Shown here piece by piece: positions 45,214 to 53,640 of a stretch of 64,000 nt of DNA (positions within the stretch are counted from its first letter, which is position 1; each line of letters begins with the position of its first letter). This DNA is from AP-15 sp963818695 (lineage in GTDB: Bacteria; Pseudomonadota; Alphaproteobacteria; ATCC43930; CGMCC-115725). A model generated the notes under the pieces. It was not told the DNA's origin and did no database searches. It saw nothing but the letters and a program-made list of their open reading frames with translations. The stretch spans positions 62,001 to 126,000 of the forward strand of contig CAWFTG010000005.1 of NCBI GenBank assembly GCA_963818695.1, written 5' to 3'. A program made the position numbers and the translations under genes.

Positions 45214-45600
45214 CTATGGCGAAGCTTGCGCGACGACGGCGCTCGACGGGCCTTCGTTCCCTTTACGATCGGGTCCGTAACGCAGGATCCGGACTTCCGA
45301 CAGCGAGACGAGCCCACCTTTCACCATCTCATCGAGTAGCGGCAGAAAGGCAGCGATTTTCTGCTCGCTATCGATGATTTCTACCACGACCGGAAGATCC
45401 TCCGAGAGACGCAGAACCTTAGCGGTATGAAGCCGGCTCGAATGGCCAAAGCCCATCGGTCCGCGCAGAACCGTTGCCCCGGCAAGCTGTTGCTCACGCG
45501 CCTTGAGAACAATGGCCTCGTATAGGGAATGGTGGTCGAACCGGTCATTCTCGCCGATGAAGATGCGCAGCAATACGGCCTTCTCTTCCAATTGCATCAT
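45214..45600 (-). CDS. DUF190 family protein
   Basis: The 128-residue protein has the DUF190 core: VLLRIFIGENDRFDHHSLYE, GATVLRGPMGFGHSS and LPVVVEIIDSEQKI. These PII-like proteins are commonly encoded next to crcB fluoride channels, as here (25 bases downstream of crcB), and are thought to act with them. The start is ATGATG at 45600/45597, preceded by GGGAG. Confidence 0.9.
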   Translation of the reverse strand: MMQLEEKAVLLRIFIGENDRFDHHSLYEAIVLKAREQQLAGATVLRGPMGFGHSSRLHTAKVLRLSEDLPVVVEIIDSEQKIAAFLPLLDEMVKGGLVSLSEVRILRYGPDRKGNEGPSSAVVAQASP

Positions 45601-45625
45601 CCGCTCCCGTCCACCAGGGTCCCCG

Positions 45626-46015
45626 TCAGCGATTAATCAAGACGCCCGCGATGTGCCCCAACCAGACGCCGATCAGGCAGAACACGGTCGACGCCAATAT
45701 ATAGGCCCCGCTGGCGAACCACTCTCCGTTTCGCGCGAGGTTGAGGGTTTCCAGGCTGAACGAGGAAAACGTCGTGTAGCCACCGCACATTCCGACCATA
45801 ACAAAGACACGGAGATTGGCGGGTATCAAGAATACGCCGTCCGGTCCCGTTAAGGTGTTGAAGATCCCAATAACAAAACAGCCGGTGACATTGACGACCA
45901 GAGTACCCCACGGAAAGGTGGCGCCGATCCAATTTGCGACTACGCCCGATAGCCCATAGCGCCCGACCCCGCCGACCGCGGCACCGAGGAAGACGCACAG
46001 ATAAGTGATCCACAC
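45626..46015 (-). CDS. crcB: Fluoride channel CrcB/Fluc
   Basis: The 129-residue protein has four membrane helices and the family motifs GGVGRYGLSG, PWGTLVVNVTGCFVIG (with the pore Asn) and GGYTTFSSFSLE (with the aromatic box). Dual-topology dimers export fluoride. I saw no fluoride riboswitch directly upstream, because fmdB ends six bases away. Expression therefore depends on an upstream promoter. Its place inside an amide/urea operon is unusual. Confidence 0.94.
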   Translation of the reverse strand: MWITYLCVFLGAAVGGVGRYGLSGVVANWIGATFPWGTLVVNVTGCFVIGIFNTLTGPDGVFLIPANLRVFVMVGMCGGYTTFSSFSLETLNLARNGEWFASGAYILASTVFCLIGVWLGHIAGVLINR

Positions 46016-46021
46016 TGTTGC

Positions 46022-46357
46022 CTAATGACCCACCATCCATGGGCGGTCGGGCGGGCTCGCGTGCACATCGCCGAACTGTTGCTTGATCAGCGGGTTGACC
46101 CCGTGGCGGTGACCATGATGCCGATGATCTCGCGGCAGGTCCTCGCGGCGAACGACCTTTGGCTCATGCGCGCTGCGCTCGTTGCGCTCGTGAGCGATCC
46201 GGTTGTTCGACGACAGCACCGGCAGCATCGGTGCCGCAGCGAGCCGTGGCGCCGGAAGAGCGCAGCTTGGGCAGGGCGCCTTTGCCTCCCAATCGCTCAT
46301 GCTACGCCATTCCCGGAACGCTCCGCAGTTTCCGCATCCATAGTCATAGAGAGGCAT
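46022..46357 (-). CDS. fmdB: FmdB-type zinc ribbon protein
   Basis: The ATG at 46357 gives a 111-residue protein starting MPLYDYGCGNCGAFREWRSM. A CxxC pair lies near residue 8 and a second, CPSC, near residue 29. The C-terminal half is rich in His, Arg and Asp (HRHHGHRHG). FmdB was named as a regulator of formamidase, and here a formamidase gene lies about 0.7 kb upstream in the same direction, which supports the name. The function may be metal or transcription related. Confidence 0.85.
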   Translation of the reverse strand: MPLYDYGCGNCGAFREWRSMSDWEAKAPCPSCALPAPRLAAAPMLPVLSSNNRIAHERNERSAHEPKVVRREDLPRDHRHHGHRHGVNPLIKQQFGDVHASPPDRPWMVGH

Positions 46358-46389
46358 CTCGTGTTTCCTCCGTTGCGCCGGGTTCCGCG

Positions 46390-46929
46390 TCAGTGCGGCG
46401 GCACCGGCCCGCCGGGCATCGCGCCGGTGAGAAGCAGATAGCCCGGAATCCAACCGGTATAAATCCCCTCGAGTGTGCACAGCGCCCCGGTAAATCTTGT
46501 TAACTCTTTTCTTCCCGCCGCCAGCAGCAAATAAAATAGAAACCAGAGAACACCCCAAGAGAGCCAAGAGAATGCCAGCCAATAGTCCCATAGAGTATGT
46601 GCGGAGGCAAAGCTCTGCAGGGCTATCGGAGCGCATGTGATGGCGACAAACAGGCAGAACCAGCCGAGCCCCCGCCCGTCAGCGCCGTTCCATCGGTTCC
46701 ATGCAACCCAATAATAGGTGAAGGTGAACAGCAGCAGAAATGCTGCACCCTTTATGCTATCTGCATTGGCGCCCGGGCCGAAGGCGAGATAGATCGCGAC
46801 ACACAGCGTCAGGGTCCCGACGAAGACGTCGATGACCGCGATCTCCCGGTCGCCGACCTTGTCGAGTACCCACAATCCATTGAGAAAAAGGACAGCACCA
46901 ACCCAAAAGAGTGACAGCCCTAATAGCAT
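46390..46929 (-). CDS. AmiS/UreI family amide or urea channel
   Basis: The 179-residue protein has six predicted membrane helices. It shows the UreI/AmiS pattern of an N-terminal LFWVGAVLFLNGLW, central FTYYWVAWNRWNGADGRGLGWFC, and HTLWDYWLAFSWLSWGVLWF followed by GIYTGWIPGYLLLTGAMP. Family members conduct urea or short-chain amides through the inner membrane. Between formamidase and urease genes this is the likely uptake route for their substrates. Confidence 0.9.
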   Translation of the reverse strand: MLLGLSLFWVGAVLFLNGLWVLDKVGDREIAVIDVFVGTLTLCVAIYLAFGPGANADSIKGAAFLLLFTFTYYWVAWNRWNGADGRGLGWFCLFVAITCAPIALQSFASAHTLWDYWLAFSWLSWGVLWFLFYLLLAAGRKELTRFTGALCTLEGIYTGWIPGYLLLTGAMPGGPVPPH

Positions 46930-47025
46930 CGTCCCCTCCTATTCTTGTAGGGATACGGCAACCGAGTTCTGGCGCGCGATTTCGCGCGTCGGCAGCTAGG
47001 CGGCGAGTTGTCGAAAGGAGCCGTC

Positions 47026-47050
47026 GGGGCGGCCAACGAGCAGCCGCCCC
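47026..47050. repeat. Hairpin between formamidase and amiS
   Basis: GGGGCGGC and GCCGCCCC form a perfect 8-bp stem around a 9-base loop, 15 bases after the formamidase stop and without a T-run. It could attenuate or stabilise the operon transcript rather than end it. Confidence 0.5.
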
Positions 47051-47064
47051 TATGCTAGGAGTGA

Positions 47065-48293
47065 CTAAGTGCAGGCCGAGACGTCACTCGCCGGCACCGA
47101 ACGCGTCGGGCCGGAAGCGGTGGGACGGATGTCAAAATCGAAGATTTCCGTCGGGATGGCCAAGGTGCAGCACGCATTCGGGATGTCGACGATCCCACTG
47201 ATCCGGCCCTCGCAGGGCGCGGTGCCGAGGATCATGTACGCCTGCTCGCCGGTATACCCGAACTTCTTGAGGTACTCGATCGCGTTCAGACACGCCCGCC
47301 GGTAGGCGACATGTGCATCGAGATAGAGCTGCTTTCCACTCGTCTCGTCGACCGAGATGCCTTCGAACACGAGATACTCGGAGAAGCGCGGCTCGATCGG
47401 GCTCGGCTTGAAGATTGGGTTGATGATGCCGTATTTCGCGATGCCGCCCTTAATCAGATCGACGCCGATATCGATCCAGCCGGCCATCTCGATGGCACCG
47501 CAAAAGGTGATCTCACCATCGCCTTGCGACCAGTGGATGTCACCCATCGACAGCCCGCCGCCTTTGACATAGACCGGAAAATAAATCTTCGAACCCCGCG
47601 ACAAATTCTTGATGTCGCAGTTCCCGCCGTGCTCGCGCGGCGGCACGGTGCGCCATGCCTCTTGTGCTGCAGTCTGGGCGGTTCGGCCCGTCATCTGCCC
47701 CATCAGTGCGGTCGGCGCGTGCGGGGGTGCGAGCAGCGGCGGTACACGGTCGGGATTGGTGGCGAGCAACTCCGCTTCCCGGCGGTTTGCTCTCTCGAGC
47801 AACTCGCGGTCGGGGAGACACCCGATCAGCCCGGGGTGAACCATCCCGGCCCAACGCACGCCAGGGATATGACGCGAGGTCGTGTAGATGCCGTGGTAGT
47901 CCCAGATCGCCTTGCGCGCCTGCGGATAATGGTCGACGAGAAACCCGCCGCCGTTTTCCTTGGCAAAGATGCCGGTGAAACCCCAGGGCGAGTTCCGGCA
48001 GATAGCCGATGTCGAGTAGATCGACGACCATCAGATCGCCCGGCTCGGCGCCGTCGACGCCAAACGGTCCGCTCAGATAATGGACCTTTGTAAGATCGAC
48101 ATCGCGCACGTCGTTGGCGCTATCGTCGGGTGCAATCTGCCCGCCTGTCCAATCAAAACATTCGACGCGGAATTCCGCCCCGGGCTTGTACGTCTCCACC
48201 AAGGGTATATCGGGATGCCAGCGGTTGTGGGTTTTTATTTCCGCCGAATTCAGGGGTTTTTTTAAGATCGGTGTGAAAGGCAACCTTCGGCAT
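47065..48293 (-). CDS. fmdA: Formamidase/acetamidase, two frameshifts
   Basis: The ATG at 48293 follows AGGAGACGGTA. The N-terminus MPKVAFHTDL is followed by a run of seven A (7 T at 48257-48263 on the plus strand); with six, the frame continues LNSAEIKTHNRWHPDIPLVE, FDWTGGQIAPDDSANDVRDV and HYLSGPFGVDGAEPGDL. Near 47991 one extra base must be removed to read WGFTGIFAKENGGG and onward through AWRTVPPREHGGNCDIKNLS to the stop. The repaired enzyme of about 408 residues hydrolyses formamide or related amides to ammonia. Both breaks look like simple indels, one in a homopolymer. Confidence 0.9.
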
Positions 48294-48497
48294 TACCGTC
48301 TCCTCTCTCCACGATTTGCGATTGGCGTCGCACAGTCGCGAGCCAAGCAGCGACAACTACCGTTTATTCACTCAGTCAGGTGCCTCCTCAACAAACTGAC
48401 CCGTGGCAACTATCCAAGCCGATGACCGACGGTTCGCTCCGCCGAGTGACCTTGTTTTAGGCAGGCTAAATCTGGCACCCAACATGGAAAGTTAACG

Positions 48498-48513
48498 TGC
48501 AGGAGATATGCCA
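48498..48513 (-). promoter_or_regulatory. Candidate sigma-54 promoter for formamidase operon
   Basis: Read on the minus strand the site is TGGCATATCTCCTGCA. It has the invariant GG and GC dinucleotides at the required spacing of the -24/-12 consensus TGGCACG-N4-TTGC. It lies about 200 bases upstream of the fmdA start and points towards it. The match is imperfect in the bases following TGGCA and at one base of the -12 box. Control by NtrC would make sense for these nitrogen-scavenging genes. Confidence 0.4.
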
Positions 48514-48601
48514 AGTACGAGTTAGCGTGGATAAGATAGAAGGCCGAGATCGTCTGCCGCCCGTTACTGGGGCAGGTGATTACAATTCGGTCAAACCTTA
48601 G

Positions 48602-48618
48602 ACGTTATGATATAACGT
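48602..48618. promoter_or_regulatory. Perfect palindrome upstream of formamidase operon
   Basis: ACGTTAT-GAT-ATAACGT is a perfect inverted repeat of two 7-base arms, about 90 bases upstream of the candidate sigma-54 promoter, where an activator or repressor site would be expected. No matching regulator is identified. Confidence 0.35.
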
Positions 48619-48863
48619 AACGTTGTTACTGGTACCCACTCGCAGCGAATTTATCTTTCTTGGCACTTCGAATTGCCCACCTGGTGACGATCAAATTTCC
48701 ACCAGCGGTGATCATTCCCAAGAAATGAAAACCTTCAGCGATGCAGCCAAGCGAAATCATTACGCAAGAAATTGACAGAATAGGTCCCAAATTGCCCCGT
48801 GAAACGCGCGATATCAGCATGCGCCATCTTGCTACCGGGGCCGACATCTTTACCGAGCCGCGA

Positions 48864-49121
48864 TCAAGGGATGGTGTGTGTGCGGCGGTTCGCAGCACGG
48901 CGCCGGCTCACCGCGCGCTCGAGCAGTCGGTCCGCGTCACTTTCCGAATAGAACGGGCTTAACGACTGGATTGCCTTTCGCGCGGTCTCTCTGAGATGCG
49001 GCTGGTCAACCCATTTACCGGTTGCATAGCAGACTCTCTGATATTCTTCGATAATATCATCCAATTGCCGTAACGTTGCGTCGTGACCAGGAAGGTCAAA
49101 CGAATAATCAAACAATGTCAT
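48864..49121 (-). CDS. Hypothetical protein of 85 residues
   Basis: The predicted protein is acidic in its first half (LRQLDDIIEEYQRVCYATG) and basic at the end (RRRAANRRTH), with no recognised domain or membrane segment. Composition is protein-like, but no clear ribosome binding site precedes the ATG at 49121, and its neighbourhood is AT-rich accessory DNA. It could be a small transferred gene or a chance frame. Confidence 0.3.
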   Translation of the reverse strand: MTLFDYSFDLPGHDATLRQLDDIIEEYQRVCYATGKWVDQPHLRETARKAIQSLSPFYSESDADRLLERAVSRRRAANRRTHTIP

Positions 49122-49212
49122 CGATTAAGGGAAAAATCCTCGGGAGCGTCTATCCAGGTTTACATGAGGCAGCGTTTAAAAATCGTCTATATCGGGTCAG
49201 GAAAACACCAAA

Positions 49213-49240
49213 ACGCCCGCTTCGACGCCGCGGGCGATCT
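49213..49240 (-). terminator. Possible terminator after ureD
   Basis: On the minus strand, GCCCGC and GCGGGC form a stem around a 9-base loop and are followed by GTTTTGG. It lies 14-40 bases beyond the ureD stop, where the ggt-ureD transcript would be expected to end. The T-run is short. Confidence 0.5.
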
Positions 49241-49253
49241 TTTCCATTACTGA

Positions 49254-50081
49254 TTAAACATGCCAAACCCGCGGCAGGCGATCCGGTAATCCCAACACTG
49301 CCGATCGGAAATGGCAAGCGAGATCAGCATAGGCGCGGCGCAACACGGCCGCATCCGCAGCGAGCCACCGGGCAATAACGAGGCCGGAGACCGCCGTAGC
49401 CCCGGCGCGCAAGCCCGTCGTCGCGCTGGAGGATTGTACGAGGCGGGCAGTTTCGAGCAGGCTGCGGGCGTCTTCTGCGGGCGGCGACAAAATCATTGTC
49501 GCAAAGGCCGATGCGCCGTCGAAACAGGCCGGATCATCGATGATGCGTCCGACGTCATTCTCGAGGTGCAGCGCGTCTCCCCAGACGAGGTCGCCGCCGC
49601 AGCGCAGTTTCCAGACCTCGCGCAAGAGGCCGCGGGCGAAGCGCTCTCCGCGCGCACGGCGGCCGAAAACCACGATGTCGCCGCCCAAAAATGCAGAGCC
49701 CGGCGTGAACTCGACCGTCGTTTCGCGCCGCAGGCGGGCGCCGTCGAACAGGATCGTCTCGGGCGGCAGGAATTCGAGAGCGGCGCCGGGCCCGATCGAG
49801 AAGGTCTGTTTGATGGTCGTCGTCCGCCCGGTCGACCGATAGACCTTCTCCGCCGCGGACGCGGTGACATGCGCCGCCGCCCCTGGGGCGAGCTCGATGC
49901 GGATATCCAGCCGGTCGCCGGCGACGAGCCCGCCCGATGTCGTGACGATGACCGCGACCGGCGGATCGCCTGCGGCGGGCGCCGGGAACAAGACGCGCAG
50001 CGGGTCACGCTGATAGAGCTGGGCCAGACGGGTGACCCCGTTGCGCCGCTCGAAGCGGATTTCGGCGGCGCCCTCGGTCAA
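49254..50081 (-). CDS. ureD: Urease accessory protein UreD
   Basis: A TTG at 50081 overlaps the ggt stop (TTGA). The 275-residue protein reads FERRNGVTRLAQLYQRDPLR, TTSGGLVAGDRLDIRIEL, VTASAAEKVYRS, ALEFLPPETILFDGARL and GDIVVFGRRARGE, all UreD/UreH signatures. UreD forms a complex with UreF and UreG on the apo-urease for nickel insertion. It is displaced from the rest of the urease operon by about 4 kb and is cotranscribed with a gamma-glutamyltransferase gene instead. Confidence 0.95.
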   Translation of the reverse strand: MTEGAAEIRFERRNGVTRLAQLYQRDPLRVLFPAPAAGDPPVAVIVTTSGGLVAGDRLDIRIELAPGAAAHVTASAAEKVYRSTGRTTTIKQTFSIGPGAALEFLPPETILFDGARLRRETTVEFTPGSAFLGGDIVVFGRRARGERFARGLLREVWKLRCGGDLVWGDALHLENDVGRIIDDPACFDGASAFATMILSPPAEDARSLLETARLVQSSSATTGLRAGATAVSGLVIARWLAADAAVLRRAYADLACHFRSAVLGLPDRLPRVWHV

Positions 50082-51661
50082 TAGCCGAGGGCCAGCCCGT
50101 CCTTGCGCGGATCGGAACCGCCGATCAGAACCCCGCGCGCGTGGTCGATCCAGATCGCCTGACAGCCGCCGAGCGGCACTTTGCGCACGTCGATGTCGTG
50201 GCCGCGGGCCGCCAGATCGGCAACGATGGGCTTCGGGACGGCCCGCTCGACCTGCAATTTGCCGCGGAAAGCAAAACTACGCGGCGCCTCGGCCACCTGC
50301 TGCGGATCGAGGCCGCGGTCGATCAGGCGGTGCACGAAATGGGCGTGCCCAACCGCCTGGTACTGCCCGCCCATGACACCGAACGGCATGACCGTGCGGT
50401 CATCCTTGGCCAGCATCGCCGGGATGATCGTGTGGAACGGCCGCTTGCCCGGCGCGATCGCGTTCGGGTGGCCGGGGATCGTGCGGAAGCCGCTGCCGCG
50501 GTTCTGCAGCAGCACGCCGCTTTCTGGCGCGACGATGCCGCTGCCCCAGTTCGAAAACAGCGAATTGATCAACGACGCGGCGTTACCGTCGCGGTCGACG
50601 GCGCAGAGATAGACCGTGTCCGTGTGCAGGGAGCCGCCGTGCCACTCGTTGCCGGGCAGCACCGCGTCCAGCCGGATCTGCTGCCGCGCGCGCTCGGCCC
50701 ATTCGTCCGACAGAAAACCGGCAACATCGACATCGACCTGCGCCGGGTCCGCGAAAAAATCGTCGCGCACGCGATAGGCCACCTTGGTCGCCTCGGCGAG
50801 CAGGTGCAGCCGGTCGGCCTCACCGAGCCCATCGCCGCCGAGGTCGAAGCCTTCGAGCTGGCGCAGGATCATCAACGCCGCCAGCCCCTGCCCATTCGGA
50901 GGGCACTCGTACACCTCATAGCCGCGATAGGAGGCATGGACCGGGTCGACCCACTCCGAGCGCTGCGCCGCGAAATCATCCGGTTCATGCAACCCGCCAA
51001 GCGATTTGAGCCGGCCGACGATGTCGCGCATCACCGGCCCTTCGTAGAAGGCCGCGCGGCCCTCGCGGCCGATATGGCGCAAGGTGGCGGCAAGTGCCGG
51101 ATTGCGCATCGTGTCGCCCGGATGCGGCGGCTTGCCCTCGGGCAGAAATACCGCCGCTGTCACCGGATCGCGCAATTTCCACTCCAGGCGATGCCAATCG
51201 TAGGAAACTCGCGGAGTTACGACGTAGCCGTCCTCGGCTGCGCGCGCCGCCGGTTCGAGCAGTTCGGCGAGCGGGCGGGTGCCGTACTCGCGGTTGAGCT
51301 GGCACCAGGCATCGACCGCCCCCGGTACCGTCACCGCATGCGGCGTCAAAACCTCGATTTGCTGCATCTTCCGCTCGGCGTACCACTCGACCGTGGCCTT
51401 GGCCGGGGCGCGGCCCGAGCCGTTCAGCGCCACCGGCGGCGCGCCTTGCTTTGAATAGAGGGCAAAGCAGTCGCCGCCGATCCCGGTACTTTCCGGCTCG
51501 ACGACGCACTGCATCGCCACTGCGGCGATCGCGGCATCCATCGCGTTGCCGCCAGAGCGCAGCACGTCGAGGCCGACCAAAGTCGCCATCGGTTGCGAGG
51601 TCGCGACCATGCCGTTCGCGCCCATCGCCGCGGACCGGCCCGGAATATTGAAGTCACGCAT
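50078..51661 (-). CDS. Gamma-glutamyltransferase family protein
   Basis: The product from the ATG at 51661 (527 residues) begins MRDFNIPGRSAAMGANGMVA. It has GGNAMDAAIAAVAMQCVVEP, the autoprocessing Thr in HTDTVYLCAVDRDGN near residue 350, INSLFSNWGSGI, LLQNRGSGF, and PFGVMGGQYQAVGHAHF. The enzyme is cleaved into two subunits and hydrolyses gamma-glutamyl amides, releasing glutamate. An alternative start at 51706 would add 15 residues. No export signal is obvious, so it is probably cytoplasmic, like YwrD-type members. It overlaps ureD. Confidence 0.9.
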   Translation of the reverse strand: MRDFNIPGRSAAMGANGMVATSQPMATLVGLDVLRSGGNAMDAAIAAVAMQCVVEPESTGIGGDCFALYSKQGAPPVALNGSGRAPAKATVEWYAERKMQQIEVLTPHAVTVPGAVDAWCQLNREYGTRPLAELLEPAARAAEDGYVVTPRVSYDWHRLEWKLRDPVTAAVFLPEGKPPHPGDTMRNPALAATLRHIGREGRAAFYEGPVMRDIVGRLKSLGGLHEPDDFAAQRSEWVDPVHASYRGYEVYECPPNGQGLAALMILRQLEGFDLGGDGLGEADRLHLLAEATKVAYRVRDDFFADPAQVDVDVAGFLSDEWAERARQQIRLDAVLPGNEWHGGSLHTDTVYLCAVDRDGNAASLINSLFSNWGSGIVAPESGVLLQNRGSGFRTIPGHPNAIAPGKRPFHTIIPAMLAKDDRTVMPFGVMGGQYQAVGHAHFVHRLIDRGLDPQQVAEAPRSFAFRGKLQVERAVPKPIVADLAARGHDIDVRKVPLGGCQAIWIDHARGVLIGGSDPRKDGLALGY

Positions 51662-51794
51662 AATCGAGCCATTTGCCGTGGTATTGCGGTTGCTCCATCG
51701 GCACATCGCTCGCCGGCGGTCATCCCGCTTGTCCGGGACTAATGCCGCGTCCTAACCTGCCGGTCAATTCGCCAGCCGAGAAAAGCAATAAATT

Positions 51795-52835
51795 ATGGAC
51801 GGAAGCCTGACCCCGTTGCAGTTTCCGGTTGCGGCCCCGCCCCCGCCGGGCGAGACGTTGGCGATCGCGCCGGGCGTGCACTGGTTGCGCATGCCGCTCC
51901 CCTTCGCGCTCGACCATATCAATCTCTGGCTGCTCGAAGACGGCGCGGGCTGGACAATCGTCGACACCGGCTACGCGATGGCAAAACCCAAGGAGCTGTG
52001 GGAACGGATCTTTGCCGAGCGGCTCGGCGGATTGCCGGTCACTCGGATCATCGTGACGCATTACCACCCGGACCACATCGGACTCGCCGATTGGCTGACC
52101 CAGCGTTGGCAGGCGCCTTTATGGGTGACCGAGAAAGAATGGCTGTCCGCCCGGGTGATGACCCATGCAGCCGAGGATTTCGCCCCGATGCGGCGTCGTT
52201 TCGCGCGCCGCGCGGGTCTCGACGACGCGGAAGCGGAGCTTTTCAGCGAGCGGGAGAACAGCTACCGCCGCGGGGTCCCGTCGGTGCCGGCGAGTTTTCA
52301 GCGGCTTGCCGACGGGATGGCGATCGAGATCGGCGGACGGGAATGGCGGGTCATCGTCGGCGAAGGCCATGCGCCGGAGCTCGCATGCCTTTATTGCGCA
52401 AAGACCGGTGTGCTGATCGCCGGCGATCAGGTATTGCCGAGGATCTCGCCCAACATCAGCGTCCAGGCACACGAGCCCGACGGCGATCCCCTCGCCCGCT
52501 ATCTGGCGTCTTTGGCCAAATTGCGCGATGCGATACCGCCCGAGACGCTTGTCCTGCCTTCGCACAACCTGCCGTTTTTCGGGCTGCACGCTCGGATCGA
52601 GAGCCTCGCCGCGCATCACCGGGCGCGCTGCGGCGAGGTGATCGCCGCTTGCGCCGTGCCGAAGACCGCCATCGATTTGGTCAAGGTTCTGTTCCGGCGC
52701 GCCCTCGACCGGCACCAGATGGGCTTCGCGCTCGGCGAGGCGCTCGCCCACCTGAATTACTTGATGCATCAGGGCGCCCTCGACCGTGAGCTCGGCGCTG
52801 ACGGCGTCCACCGGTTTATCCGGGCATCGGCCTAG
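51795..52835 (+). CDS. MBL-fold metallo-hydrolase
   Basis: The 346-residue protein has the metallo-beta-lactamase motif IVTHYHPDHIGLADWL near residue 90. Further metal ligands appear in VGEGHAPELA and LIAGDQVLPR, and a C-terminal His in TLVLPSHNLPFFG. A helical winged-helix-like C-terminal region (residues 275-346) matches the group that includes YflN and LACTB2-type hydrolases. Substrates are usually thioesters or nucleic acids; none can be assigned here. It is divergent from ggt with an 133-base gap. Confidence 0.88.
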   Translation: MDGSLTPLQFPVAAPPPPGETLAIAPGVHWLRMPLPFALDHINLWLLEDGAGWTIVDTGYAMAKPKELWERIFAERLGGLPVTRIIVTHYHPDHIGLADWLTQRWQAPLWVTEKEWLSARVMTHAAEDFAPMRRRFARRAGLDDAEAELFSERENSYRRGVPSVPASFQRLADGMAIEIGGREWRVIVGEGHAPELACLYCAKTGVLIAGDQVLPRISPNISVQAHEPDGDPLARYLASLAKLRDAIPPETLVLPSHNLPFFGLHARIESLAAHHRARCGEVIAACAVPKTAIDLVKVLFRRALDRHQMGFALGEALAHLNYLMHQGALDRELGADGVHRFIRASA

Positions 52836-52985
52836 ACAGCGTCAAGCCCGACAAAGACGGTCTAAAATTGAGGCTGCGTGAGCGGCTGGAACCATCGGTC
52901 ATTTCGTCCGTTTCGGGACAATCGGAACCCAAACCATCCCCAATCGACAGTTCTGCAATCTGCAGACCTCGAAGGAGAATGTTCA

Positions 52986-53330
52986 ATGTCGCTCAAACCG
53001 CCCGCAATCATGCTAGCCGCCGTTACCCTATGCGCCGCTGCGTGTTCCGCACCCGCCTTGGCGCAATCCGAGAGCTGCGCCGATCAATACAATCGCGTGA
53101 CGGCGCTCTACCAGACCGCTCCCCTATCTCCCGAGTACAGCCAGATGGCCGCCGCCTATAGCGCCCGCTGCCTGGCTGGCGCCTCCGCGGTCCCGCCCCC
53201 GGCTTATTACGGTAGCACCCCCGGGTATGGCTACAACGGCCCTGCCTACGCCGGATACGGCTACAGTCCGCCTGTGTATTACGGACCCGGCTACCCCCCG
53301 CACATCAGCCAGCACGGCACGGTGCAATGA
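52986..53330 (+). CDS. Small secreted Pro/Gly/Tyr-rich protein
   Basis: The ATG at 52986 follows AAGGAG by nine bases. The 114-residue product has a signal peptide (residues 1-26, ending ALAQS) with a possible lipobox-like CAAACSA. A short domain with two Cys (SCADQYNRVTALYQ ... YSARCLAG) is followed by a low-complexity tail of YGYNGPAYAGYGY type. The tail resembles structural or surface-exposed proteins. No family is recognised. It stands alone before a repeat element. Confidence 0.65.
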   Translation: MSLKPPAIMLAAVTLCAAACSAPALAQSESCADQYNRVTALYQTAPLSPEYSQMAAAYSARCLAGASAVPPPAYYGSTPGYGYNGPAYAGYGYSPPVYYGPGYPPHISQHGTVQ

Positions 53331-53344
53331 ATTTGACCCGCCTT

Positions 53345-53520
53345 TAGCAGGCTGCTGAAAAGGCCCGGATCGCCGTCATTCCGGGGCCGGAGCGCAGCGA
53401 GGGAACCCGGAACCCATGGACACCGGCTCGAGAAACAAGGGCTTGACCTGTGTTCGTGGGTTCCGGGTTCCGCCCCCAGGGCCGCCCCGGAATGACAGCC
53501 GAATTTTCCGCAGCCTGCTA
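53345..53520. mobile_element. MITE-like element, 176 bp, with 17-bp terminal inverted repeats
   Basis: The left end TAGCAGGCTGCTGAAAA and the right end TTTTCCGCAGCCTGCTA are inverted copies with one mismatch. Nested inside is a second inverted pair (GTCATTCCGGGGC near 53373 and the reverse near 53495) with GGAACCCGGAACCCA and its complement. It has no coding capacity. It follows the secreted-protein gene and abuts a restriction-enzyme remnant whose stop codon it supplies. Confidence 0.7.
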
Positions 53521-53640
53521 GACTGATCGGCGATCCGCGGCGGCGTGCTCGCGGTTGAGGTCGAGCAGCCGCGCCAGCGCGCCGCCTGCGGCGAGACCTG
53601 CGGGTCGGCCATAAGCTGCGCCAAGCCGGCTTAAGTTGTG
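53518..53640 (-). pseudogene. C-terminal remnant resembling MmeI-type restriction-methylase
   Basis: Read on the minus strand, the sequence gives AAYGRPAGLAAGGALARLLD followed by LNREHAAADRRSV and a stop within the end of the MITE-like element. The pattern AYGxP...LLxLNxER is characteristic of the extreme C-terminus of MmeI-type DNA methylase/endonucleases. Nothing of the catalytic part is nearby. Only about 35 residues remain, so the call is tentative. Confidence 0.4.

Larger units (their letters stand above)
48294..48863. other. AT-richer intergenic region upstream of formamidase
   Basis: About 570 bases contain no convincing gene. A possible sigma-54 promoter lies at 48498-48513 and a perfect palindrome at 48602-48618. 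A minus-strand frame at 48626-48898 encodes a possible membrane segment but lacks supporting signals. Base composition is lower in GC than in the flanks. Confidence 0.5.

Noticed and set aside
45168..46021. Possible fluoride riboswitch for crcB
   Set aside because: crcB starts six bases after fmdB and DUF190 25 bases after crcB, so there is no room for the aptamer directly upstream; no matching motif was recognised nearby.
48626..48898. 90-codon minus-strand frame with a possible membrane segment
   Set aside because: No ribosome binding site, overlap with another hypothetical frame and no recognisable family; kept only as a remark on the region.
49254..49840. Apparent CRISPR-like GC repetition in the ureD region
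   Set aside because: The repetition is codon-level GC bias; no regular direct repeats with unique spacers exist here or elsewhere in the window.
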